A DNA stretch of 7,915 nucleotides from CBDULX01 sp965368175. Lineage in GTDB: Bacteria; Pseudomonadota; Gammaproteobacteria; SZUA-229. Of this stretch, positions 1 through 6,487 are shown one piece after another (the stretch's first letter is position 1; each line of letters begins with the position of its first letter). The stretch is taken from positions 1 through 7,915 of the forward strand of contig CBDULX010000145.1 of NCBI GenBank assembly GCA_965368175.1, read 5' to 3'. Made by a program: the position numbers and the translations under genes. The notes under the pieces are model-generated. The model was given only the letters and a program-made list of their open reading frames with translations, was not told the DNA's origin and ran no database searches.

Positions 1-62
1 CAACCACCAACCACCAACCACCAACCACCAACCACCAACCACCAACCACCAACCACCAACCA
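1..62. repeat. Perfect heptanucleotide tandem repeat (CAACCAC)n
   Basis: The unit CAACCAC is repeated without error for about 8.9 copies, then breaks where a T replaces the last C at position 63. The array begins at the first base of the window, so its true length is unknown. The + strand contains only A and C here, so none of its three forward frames has a stop within the array. However, the forward frames end at 93, 124 and 140 just downstream without any recognisable protein, so I take it as intergenic. Its left flank, where fleQ/flrA often lies in related bacteria, is not visible. Confidence 0.95.
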
Positions 63-106
63 TGTGTCCCCCTGTCGGCAACTCCTTTCCCATAGTGACA
101 AATCTT

Positions 107-120
107 GCCGGAAAATTGAC
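107..120 (+). promoter_or_regulatory. Possible FleQ/FlrA activator half-site upstream of fleS
   Basis: The right half ATTGAC (115-120) is an exact match to the right arm of the FleQ-box pattern GTCAAT-AA-ATTGAC as I recall it. Over the 14 bases, 10 agree and the left arm is poor. The site would lie about 77-90 bases upstream of the inferred transcription start, a usual distance for an enhancer-binding activator of sigma-54 promoters. A related GTGAC at 95-99 sits 21 bp earlier in the same orientation, about two helical turns. This is inference from a partial match. Confidence 0.3.
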
Positions 121-170
121 TCTTAAATTCCGTTGTTCGTAACTTGCTGTTTTATATGAAAAATTAAATC

Positions 171-186
171 TGGCACAGTTAATGCC
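171..186 (+). promoter_or_regulatory. Sigma-54 (RpoN) -24/-12 promoter of fleSR
   Basis: The sequence TGGCACAGTTAATGCC has the invariant GG (172-173) and GC (184-185) with the required 10 bases between them. It agrees with the consensus TGGCACG-N4-TTGCW at 9 of 12 defined positions. With the C at 185 as -12, transcription would start near G197, giving a leader of about 29 bases before the fleS ATG. fleSR (flrBC) operons of Pseudomonas and Vibrio are sigma-54 dependent and activated by FleQ/FlrA, which supports the call. No good sigma-70 promoter was seen in 63-225. Confidence 0.75.
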
Positions 187-225
187 TTAGTCATTAGTAA
201 ATTAATCAGGTGACACAAAGACGTC

Positions 226-1464
226 ATGACTATGATTGCCAGTCGACAACAAGCCAATATTATTGATATGCATGATCCACAAAGTCTGATGACAGCGTTC
301 GAGCAATTCGGTCGTTTATCAGAACAACTGCAACAGTCTTATCAGGATCTGGATCGTCGCACCGCCGAGCTGACAGAAGAACTGGCAACTGCCAGAGACG
401 AACGACTCACACAACTGGCAGAAAAAGAAAAACTGGCGGACCGTCTGGAAACTTTACTGGGAGCATTGCCTGCTGGCGTTGTTGTAGTGAATGAGCAGGG
501 TATGATACAAACCGCCAACCAGGCAGCAGAATCATTTTTTGAGCAGACATTACAAAATAAAAACTGGCAGTATGTATTAAAGACCAGTATCCAGCGTACC
601 GATGCCCAGGATGTCATTCTTAAAAATGGTCGCACACTGGGTTTTAGTAAAAATAAACTGGAAGCTGATAATGGTGAAATTATTTTAATTAATGATTTCA
701 CTCACATGCGAATGTTGCAGGATTTGGCCGATCGACAGAATCGACTGGCTGCTATGGGACAAATGGCCGCCGGGCTGGCGCATCAATTACGCACACCATT
801 GTCATCCGCAGTACTGTATGCATCGCAAATGGAAAAAATGCAACAACAGGATCAGCATTCAAACAGGGCCATTGGAAAAATTCGCACCAGTCTGCGTTAT
901 CTGGAAAAACTCATCAATGACATGCTGATGTATGCCAAGGGTGGAGAGTTTATTGATAAATCATTCAACCTAAATCAGTTGCTGGTGTCATTCAATGCAC
1001 GACTGGAAACACGCCTGCAACAAACTAACACTGAACTCAAAATAATCAATAAAACCCAGGCTGTGGTACTCAATGGCAGCCTGGATGCTCTGGTCAGTAT
1101 TTTAATTAATCTGGCGGATAACGCCATTCAGGCCTGTGGCAGCCAGTGTGAAATTGTGCTTGAAGCGTACCTGCAAAACGAGCATTTAATTCTGGCTGTG
1201 AGCGATAACGGCCCCGGCCTTTCTGATGAACAACAACTCCATGTTTTTGAACCTTTTTATAGCGATCATGATGGCGGTACCGGTCTTGGACTGGCGGTAG
1301 CTCAGGCCATAGCTCATGCACATCACGGTGACCTGCTTGTTAAATCCATTCCTGGTAAAGGTTGTACATTTTATTTATGCCTGCCTTTACATCAGGGCGA
1401 ACAGTTTTTACCCAGTGGCAAAATGACTCATACAATTACTGACTGGGCGGATTTACGGAGATAA
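226..1464 (+). CDS. fleS: Flagellar two-component sensor histidine kinase FleS (FlrB)
   Basis: This is a 412-residue cytosolic histidine kinase that phosphorylates the next gene's product, FleR. There are no membrane segments or signal peptide. From the N-terminus it has a charged, probably coiled-coil stretch (about 25-75), a PAS domain (about 77-165), and a HisKA domain with the H-box HQLRTPL, whose H186 is the expected phosphorylation site. The ATP-binding domain follows, with N-box N295/N299, G1 DNGPG (327-331) and G2 GGTGLGL (350-356). The HQLRTPL box is typical of FleS. Just before G2, SDH (346-348) replaces the T-[TS]-K often found in this family. The start at 226 follows AGGTGA (208-213) at a rather long 12-base spacing. 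A second ATG two codons later is possible. The gene is preceded by a sigma-54 promoter and lies 6 bp from fleR, so the two are surely co-transcribed. Symbol could equally be flrB. Confidence 0.93.
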   Translation: MTMIASRQQANIIDMHDPQSLMTAFEQFGRLSEQLQQSYQDLDRRTAELTEELATARDERLTQLAEKEKLADRLETLLGALPAGVVVVNEQGMIQTANQAAESFFEQTLQNKNWQYVLKTSIQRTDAQDVILKNGRTLGFSKNKLEADNGEIILINDFTHMRMLQDLADRQNRLAAMGQMAAGLAHQLRTPLSSAVLYASQMEKMQQQDQHSNRAIGKIRTSLRYLEKLINDMLMYAKGGEFIDKSFNLNQLLVSFNARLETRLQQTNTELKIINKTQAVVLNGSLDALVSILINLADNAIQACGSQCEIVLEAYLQNEHLILAVSDNGPGLSDEQQLHVFEPFYSDHDGGTGLGLAVAQAIAHAHHGDLLVKSIPGKGCTFYLCLPLHQGEQFLPSGKMTHTITDWADLRR

Positions 1465-1470
1465 TAAATT

Positions 1471-2811
1471 ATGCAAACCGATATTCTGATTGTTGAAGAC
1501 GATATCAATTTAAGGGAGGCCCTGGCAGATACATTGCAGTTCGCCGGTTACAGTGTTGCACTGGCCGAGCATGGGCAGGCGGCTATGGCTCGTATTAATG
1601 ACCAGTCATTTCGACTGGTTATTTCCGATGTTCAAATGAAACCTATGAATGGTATCGAACTGTTATCCAGCATTCGTCAACAACAGAATTTGCCAGTGGT
1701 GATGATGACCGCTTATGGCACCATCGAGAAAGCGGTGGACGCCATGCGTCTTGGTGCTGCTGATTATCTGGTAAAACCATTTGAAGCCGATGATCTGCTG
1801 GAAGTGGTTAACCGTCTGTTACCCGAGATCATTGAACCGGAATCACTGACAGACGATCTGGTCGCCATCGAAGCGAATATGTGTGCTTTGAAAACCCTGG
1901 CGGCTAAAGTGGCCAGGAGCGATGCCACCGTACTGCTTTGTGGCGAAAGTGGAGTAGGTAAGGAGGTGTTTGCACGTTACATTCATAACCAGTCCCAGCG
2001 TTCGTCAGGCCCATTTGTGGCCATCAATTGTGCAGCGATTCCAGAAAGTATGCTGGAGTCGGTGCTGTTCGGTTATGAAAAAGGTGCTTTTACCGGAGCC
2101 TATCAGGCCCATCCAGGTAAATTTGAACAGGCACAGAATGGCACTTTGTTACTGGATGAAATTTCTGAAATGGATGCAGCCCTGCAGGCAAAACTGTTAC
2201 GTGTATTGCAGGAGAAAGAAGTTGAACGCCTGGGTGGAAATAAAACTATATCGTTGAATGTACGTGTACTGGCGACTACTAATCGTATTTTACGTGAAGA
2301 AGTAGCCTCTGGTCGCTTCCGTGAAGATTTGTATTATCGATTGAGTGTGTTCCCCATGCAAATTCCGGCATTACGCGAAAGGGTCGCTGATATTGTGCCC
2401 ATCGCTCATCAGTTTCTGGATAAATACAATTCCAGCTCTGGTGATGAGCTGATGCTTACGCCAGAGGCTCAGCAAAATCTGGTGAGTTATGGCTGGCCTG
2501 GAAATGTGCGCGAACTCGATAACGTGATTCAGCGAGCCATGATACTTAAACTGGGCAATGTCATTACAGCAGACAATATTCATTTTGAAAATGTTGACAT
2601 GTTGCAGAGTAATAAAGCCACATCTTCACAGGCTTTTGAACATGAATCAGTGCTGGTGAGTGATTTAAAAGATCGTGAACAACAACTTATTCTGGAAGCT
2701 CTGAGAGTAGGTAAAGGCAGTCGTAAATTTGCCGCGGAAAAGCTGGGTATTAGTCCGCGCACCTTACGCTATAAACTGGCGCGCATGCGTGATGCCGGTG
2801 TGACTGTATAA
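1471..2811 (+). CDS. fleR: Sigma-54-dependent flagellar response regulator FleR (FlrC)
   Basis: This 446-residue NtrC-family activator has three domains. The receiver domain (about 1-120) has acidic pocket D10/D11, phosphoacceptor D53, T80 and K102. The AAA+ domain has Walker A GESGVGKE (158-165), the sigma-54 contact loop GAFTGA (205-210), Walker B LLLDE with D229/E230, and FREDLYYR (283-290). The C-terminal Fis-type helix-turn-helix lies at about 418-438. All expected catalytic and phosphorylation residues are present. The intact GAFTGA and a phosphorylatable receiver separate it from FleQ/FlrA, the usual first regulator. The start has GGAG (1457-1460) 10 bases upstream, inside the end of fleS. 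Phosphorylated FleR is expected to open sigma-54 promoters of basal-body and hook genes. The symbol flrC is equally valid. Confidence 0.95.
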   Translation: MQTDILIVEDDINLREALADTLQFAGYSVALAEHGQAAMARINDQSFRLVISDVQMKPMNGIELLSSIRQQQNLPVVMMTAYGTIEKAVDAMRLGAADYLVKPFEADDLLEVVNRLLPEIIEPESLTDDLVAIEANMCALKTLAAKVARSDATVLLCGESGVGKEVFARYIHNQSQRSSGPFVAINCAAIPESMLESVLFGYEKGAFTGAYQAHPGKFEQAQNGTLLLDEISEMDAALQAKLLRVLQEKEVERLGGNKTISLNVRVLATTNRILREEVASGRFREDLYYRLSVFPMQIPALRERVADIVPIAHQFLDKYNSSSGDELMLTPEAQQNLVSYGWPGNVRELDNVIQRAMILKLGNVITADNIHFENVDMLQSNKATSSQAFEHESVLVSDLKDREQQLILEALRVGKGSRKFAAEKLGISPRTLRYKLARMRDAGVTV

Positions 2812-2822
2812 GGGGATACAAC

Positions 2823-3146
2823 ATGAGCGATATAAACGTACAACAACTGTTGAGTCAGATGCGGGTTCTGGAAGCACAGGCCAGGGCCACTCCTTCATCA
2901 GCGACAGAGATGCAGGGAGCATCGGTTGATTTTTCTCAGATGTTAAAAAATTCTGTCGATGCGGTGAATGAAACTTCTATTGAGTCGAAAAAACTGGCAG
3001 AGGCTTTTCAAAAGGGTGATTCCAGTGTCAGCCTGGCCCAGGTGATGATCTCGATGGAAAAAGCCAGTGTATCGTTCCAGGCCATGACCCAGGTGAGAAA
3101 CCGACTGTTGTCGGCCTATCAGGATATTATGAATATGCCGGTTTAA
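2823..3146 (+). CDS. fliE: Flagellar hook-basal body complex protein FliE
   Basis: This 107-residue protein has the FliE C-terminal half, with a conserved run around SLAQVMISMEKASVSFQAMT and the closing VRNRLL-AYQDIMNMPV. FliE sits at the junction between the MS ring and the proximal rod in the periplasm and is among the first proteins exported through the flagellar pathway. No cleavable signal peptide is visible, as expected. The ATG has AAGGGGA (2810-2816) ending six bases upstream, overlapping the fleR stop. The gene lies only 11 bp after fleR and 56 bp before fliF. Length is normal for the family. Confidence 0.95.
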   Translation: MSDINVQQLLSQMRVLEAQARATPSSATEMQGASVDFSQMLKNSVDAVNETSIESKKLAEAFQKGDSSVSLAQVMISMEKASVSFQAMTQVRNRLLSAYQDIMNMPV

Positions 3147-3188
3147 AGTACGGCTGGATAAATAGTGGTCTATAAAATCTGTATGAAT

Positions 3189-3193
3189 AAAGG
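3189..3193 (+). promoter_or_regulatory. Ribosome binding site deciding the fliF start
   Basis: AAAGG ends nine bases before ATG 3203 but only three bases before the in-frame GTG at 3197. The spacing favours ATG 3203, which removes two residues from the longest open frame. Confidence 0.6.
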
Positions 3194-3202
3194 TTTGTGA
3201 CA

Positions 3203-4834
3203 ATGGCTGACAATGTAGCAACAGGATTTTCCGGATTACCCGTTACCCGTCAGGTTGGACTGCTGGTGGGTCTTGCCGCGAGTATCGCGCTGGGCGTCTG
3301 GGTGGCGCTCTGGGCAACTGAACCCAATTATACGGCCCTGTACTCCGGACTGGATGCTCGGGATGCCGGTGAAGTGGTCAGTGCCCTGCAGGCAGCGGCC
3401 ATACCTTACAAGCTGGATCAGGCCAGCGGTGCCGTGATGGTGGAGCCCGGACGCGTGCATGAAGCTCGCCTGAAACTGGCCGAACAGGGGTTACCCAAAG
3501 GCACAGGTATGGGTATAGAAATGCTGCAGGAAGAGCAGAGTTTTGGTACCAGTCAGTTTGTGGAAAGTGCTCGTTATCATCATGCTATGGAAACTGAACT
3601 GGCACGCACTATCAGTACCATGCGTAATGTTAAATCGGCGCGGGTGCACCTGGCGATACCCAAACGTTCAGTATTTGTCAGGGAACGCACAGAACCCAGT
3701 GCATCCATTGCCCTGAGTTTATACGGTGGTCGAAACATCGAGCAGGGACAGGTAAATTCCATTGTTCATCTGGTGGCGTCCAGTGTGCCCCATTTGTCAG
3801 CTGAGCAGGTGACGGTGGTCGATCAAAATGGTCGTTTATTATCTTCTGGTGATAACAACTCAAATGCGGCATTGACGGCCAAGCAATATGAATACAATCG
3901 TATGCTGGAACAGGATTATGCCAACCGTATTGAACATTTACTGGAATCCATAGTTGGACAGGGAAAGGTACGGGCTACAGTGAGTGCACAAATAGATTTC
4001 ACTGAGGAAGAGCGAACCGAAGAGCTGTTTAATCCTGGGCGTAAATCAGTACGCAGTGAGCAATCCAGTGAAACCGCCAATTATGCATCTGCAATGGAAG
4101 GTGGTATCCCGGGTGCTCAGAGCAATCAGCCACCCGAAGGGGGCAGGCTGGTTCAGGGTGCCGGTACACTGGATGAAACCTCAGAAGTTGAGGCCAAACC
4201 ACTCAAAAGCAGTAAGAATGCAGTGCGTAATTATGAGCTGGATAGAACCATACTGCATAAACGCCAGGGTGCGGGGCTGGTACAACGGCTGACCGTAGCG
4301 GTACTGGTGGATGACAAAATTAGCGTGAAGTCAGGAAAAACTGAACGAACACCTTTAACCGATGAAGAAATCCAGCGGATTACCACTCTGGTTCAGCAAT
4401 CGATTGGCTATGACCAGAAACGTGGAGACCGGGTGAATGTCATCAATGCTTCATTTACGCCATTAGAAGAAATAGAGGCTTTGCCTGAACTCTCCATGCT
4501 CGACCAGCCCTGGATGCGCAACATTGGGAAACAGTTGCTGGCAGGTATTATAATTTTAGTATTGATATTTACTGTGCTCAAACCTACGGTGAAGAATCTG
4601 GCTGCATACAAACCTCCTGCCCTGCTACCCGCTGGTGCCGAAGGAAGAGAAATGGGGGCTGGAGCCGGAATGGGTGGTGAAGAACAGATGCGGCAACTGT
4701 CGCAGCAGGGAGGCGGTCCCATTGGCTTACCCTCAGACCAGAACAACAAAATTGATTTTGCCAAGAATATGGTAAACCAGGATCCGCGGCGGGTGGCCAA
4801 TGTGGTTAAAGGCTGGATCGGAAACGAGCGCTAA
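3203..4834 (+). CDS. fliF: Flagellar MS-ring protein FliF
   Basis: This 543-residue inner-membrane protein forms the MS ring on which the flagellum is built. A first membrane segment lies at about 17-37. It is followed by the YscJ/FliF-type ring-building domain (about 42-98, and 135-175 with VKSARVHLAIPKRSVF), then the long periplasmic region containing the family phrase GGIPGAQSNQPP. A second membrane segment lies at about 445-459. The cytoplasmic tail has a glycine-rich, low-complexity stretch, then the FliG-binding C-terminus from about 516 (KIDFAKNMVNQDPRRVANVVKGW region). Length is close to the usual 540-600. The start at ATG 3203 is chosen by ribosome-site spacing; a GTG at 3197 is also in frame. 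Stop and fliG start are 11 bp apart. Confidence 0.96.
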   Translation: MADNVATGFSGLPVTRQVGLLVGLAASIALGVWVALWATEPNYTALYSGLDARDAGEVVSALQAAAIPYKLDQASGAVMVEPGRVHEARLKLAEQGLPKGTGMGIEMLQEEQSFGTSQFVESARYHHAMETELARTISTMRNVKSARVHLAIPKRSVFVRERTEPSASIALSLYGGRNIEQGQVNSIVHLVASSVPHLSAEQVTVVDQNGRLLSSGDNNSNAALTAKQYEYNRMLEQDYANRIEHLLESIVGQGKVRATVSAQIDFTEEERTEELFNPGRKSVRSEQSSETANYASAMEGGIPGAQSNQPPEGGRLVQGAGTLDETSEVEAKPLKSSKNAVRNYELDRTILHKRQGAGLVQRLTVAVLVDDKISVKSGKTERTPLTDEEIQRITTLVQQSIGYDQKRGDRVNVINASFTPLEEIEALPELSMLDQPWMRNIGKQLLAGIIILVLIFTVLKPTVKNLAAYKPPALLPAGAEGREMGAGAGMGGEEQMRQLSQQGGGPIGLPSDQNNKIDFAKNMVNQDPRRVANVVKGWIGNER

Positions 4835-4845
4835 GAAGCAGGATT

Positions 4846-5859
4846 ATGGCTGAAGAAAAAACAATCAGTTCATTAAGCGGTGTGCAGAGAGCGGCAGTAT
4901 TGCTGATGGCAATGGGCTCAAATAATGCCGCAGAAGTGTTAAAACACCTGAATCCCAAAGAAGTGCAAACTCTGGGTACCGCTATGGCCTCTCTGGAGAA
5001 TATCAACAAGGGCACCATGGATACGGTGATGGATGATTTTATCAATGAGGTCAGCAATCAGACCGCCATGGGTATAGGTAGCGAAGATTATATTCGTGAA
5101 ATGATGGTTAATGCCCTGGGGGAGGATAAGGCCAATAATATGATTGACCGTATCCTGCTGGGCAGTGGTAATAAAGGACTGGAAGCATTGAAATGGATGG
5201 ATGCCCGCTCCGTGTCTGAAGTGATTCGACTGGAGCATCCGCAGATTATTGCCATCGTTTTATCCTATCTGGAACCTGATCAGTCTGCCGAGGTGTTGAA
5301 GATGCTGCCCGAGCGTTCCCGGGCTGATATTGTCATGCGTGTAGCCTCACTGGGAGGTATTCCACCATCGGCATTAAAAGAGCTGGATAATATTATGGAA
5401 CGACAGTTTTCCGGGTCCTCCAATGTCACTCATTCTTCCATGGGGGGGGTTAAAGCAGCAGCTAATATGCTTAATTTTATGGATTCTTCTGTGGAGTCAG
5501 CCATTATCGAAAGTATTACTGGTATTGATCAGGAAATGGCGGATGGCATTCAGGAGCTGATGTTTGTATTCGAAAACCTGATCGATGTTGATGACCGAGG
5601 TATACAGTCGCTGTTGAGAGAAATTTCCTCCGATACACTCACCGTGGCCCTCAAAGGGGCAGATGAAAACATTAAAGATAAAATACTGAAGAACATGTCG
5701 AAACGTGCAGCAGAAATGTTGCGTGAAGATATGGAAGCTCGTGGGCCGATTCGTCTCAGTGAAGTGGAGGCAGCACAGAAGGAAATTCTCACCACAGCTC
5801 GCCGTTTGGCGGATGAGGGTGACCTGGTACTGGGTGGCGGAGGTGAAGAGTTTGTCTAA
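4846..5859 (+). CDS. fliG: Flagellar motor switch protein FliG
   Basis: This 337-residue C-ring rotor protein binds FliF through its N-terminal domain, FliM through its middle and C-terminal domains, and the stator through its last domain. EHPQ is at 130-133, a GGV hinge at 200-202 and MFVF at 239-242. Aligning by eye to E. coli, the charged torque-helix residues K264, R281, D288, D289 and R297 correspond to K270, R287, E294, D295 and R303, so one Asp is replaced by Glu. Length is normal. The ribosome site is not ideal: AGGA (4840-4843) is only two bases from ATG 4846 and AAGAAG (4833-4838) is weak. The protein N-terminus nevertheless fits the family. Codons 199-202 contain a run of eight G. 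Its 3' end overlaps fliH by 8 bp. Confidence 0.97.
   Translation: MAEEKTISSLSGVQRAAVLLMAMGSNNAAEVLKHLNPKEVQTLGTAMASLENINKGTMDTVMDDFINEVSNQTAMGIGSEDYIREMMVNALGEDKANNMIDRILLGSGNKGLEALKWMDARSVSEVIRLEHPQIIAIVLSYLEPDQSAEVLKMLPERSRADIVMRVASLGGIPPSALKELDNIMERQFSGSSNVTHSSMGGVKAAANMLNFMDSSVESAIIESITGIDQEMADGIQELMFVFENLIDVDDRGIQSLLREISSDTLTVALKGADENIKDKILKNMSKRAAEMLREDMEARGPIRLSEVEAAQKEILTTARRLADEGDLVLGGGGEEFV
5442..5449 (+). repeat. Homopolymer tract G8 within fliG
   Basis: Eight consecutive G span the end of codon 199 to the first base of codon 202 (Met-Gly-Gly-Val). Gain of one G would give an immediate TAA. Loss of one G would shift the frame to a TGA at 5558-5560. Either would produce a FliG of roughly 200-240 residues without its C-terminal torque domain. 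Confidence 0.9.
5839..5846 (+). promoter_or_regulatory. Strong Shine-Dalgarno for fliH inside fliG
   Basis: GGAGGTGA matches the anti-Shine-Dalgarno sequence almost perfectly and ends five bases before TTG 5852. The in-frame GTG at 5843 lies inside this site and so cannot use it. This makes TTG 5852 the best start for fliH. Confidence 0.75.
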
Positions 5860-6487
5860 GCCGATTTCTGCCAGTGATGAGGACATTAAACACTGGGTGA
5901 TGCCAGAGGTCAGGGGCAATATTGTCGGTCTTAAAGACGGAGTCTTACGTCCACAGACAGTTGAAGATATCGAAATCCTGCAAAAACAGGCCTATGAAGA
6001 AGGCAAGCAGCTGGGCATCGAAGATGGTAAAAAAGCAGGCATGGCAGAATTGCAGGCCAGGGCTCAGCAACTGGTGGATATCATGCATATTCTTGATAAT
6101 CCATTGCAACAACTGGATAAGGACGTTGAAAAACAGCTCACCGAGCTGACCCTTTGCCTGACTCGAATGCTGTTAAAAAAAGAATGTTCCACCGATGCCA
6201 GTCATATCCAGAGTTTGATTCACGAATCGCTGGATTTCTTACCCATCCATTCGCGCCATATTAAAGTTCGGCTTAATCCGGCAGATATTCGTTTGCTGAG
6301 CGAAGCCGGTATTGATGTAGAAGCCCAGGACTGGGCCTGTATTGAAGATTCGGATGTAAGTCAGGGGGGTTGTCTGGTGGAGTCGGATCAGTCTCATATC
6401 GATGCCAGCCTGGAAACCCGGATGCAGCAGCTTGAAAAGCAGTTGTACGAACAACATGCGGTGTCTGGTGACGCTGATGCGGACTGA
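5852..6487 (+). CDS. fliH: Flagellar export ATPase regulator FliH
   Basis: FliH is the peripheral stalk-like regulator of the FliI ATPase and links it to the export gate and C ring in the cytoplasm. With the TTG start, the protein has 211 residues. The N-terminus carries W15 in a W-x-M-P context, like the FliH tryptophan region that docks to the export gate. It is followed by the family's glycine-repeat helix, here A47-x3-G51-x3-G55-x3-G59-x3-G63. The rest (about 75-200) fits the FliH C-terminal domain that binds the FliI N-terminus. The open frame extends upstream into fliG (to 5705), but that part shadows fliG. The 8-bp overlap with fliG and 11-bp overlap with fliI suggest translational coupling. 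The function is called from motifs and gene order, because FliH sequences are poorly conserved. Confidence 0.88.
   Translation: MSKPISASDEDIKHWVMPEVRGNIVGLKDGVLRPQTVEDIEILQKQAYEEGKQLGIEDGKKAGMAELQARAQQLVDIMHILDNPLQQLDKDVEKQLTELTLCLTRMLLKKECSTDASHIQSLIHESLDFLPIHSRHIKVRLNPADIRLLSEAGIDVEAQDWACIEDSDVSQGGCLVESDQSHIDASLETRMQQLEKQLYEQHAVSGDADAD

Noticed and set aside
1..62. CRISPR array
   Set aside because: The units are 7 bp, adjacent and without spacers, so it is a simple tandem repeat.
1..140. Repeat array as the coding tail of an upstream protein
   Set aside because: Open frames through the array stop at 93, 124 or 140 with no recognisable sequence after the repeat; a coding role cannot be excluded without the left flank.
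220..230. Palindromes GACGTC and GTCATGAC around the fleS start codon
   Set aside because: They are short and overlapping, with no known regulator match; chance is likely.
382..395. CTGGCA/TGCCAG inverted repeat in fleS
   Set aside because: A six-base stem with a two-base loop inside coding sequence; too small a loop for a stable hairpin and no T-run.
2744..2759. GG-N10-GC pair near the end of fleR as a fliE promoter
   Set aside because: Only 5 of 12 consensus positions match; the CACG of the -24 element and the TT of the -12 element are missing.
3600..3615. Perfect TGGCACG -24 element inside fliF
   Set aside because: The dinucleotide at the -12 position is CA, not GC, so a sigma-54 site is not formed.
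4408..4800. Antisense open frame of 130 codons opposite fliF
   Set aside because: It is a shadow of fliF; no domain is recognisable.
5497..5919. Antisense open frame of 140 codons opposite fliG/fliH
   Set aside because: It mirrors well-conserved fliG codons, has no recognisable domain, and overlaps two genes with strong family matches.
6175..6181. A7 run in fliH as a programmed frameshift site
   Set aside because: The zero frame continues through a normal FliH, no stimulatory structure was seen, and other frames give no meaningful product.
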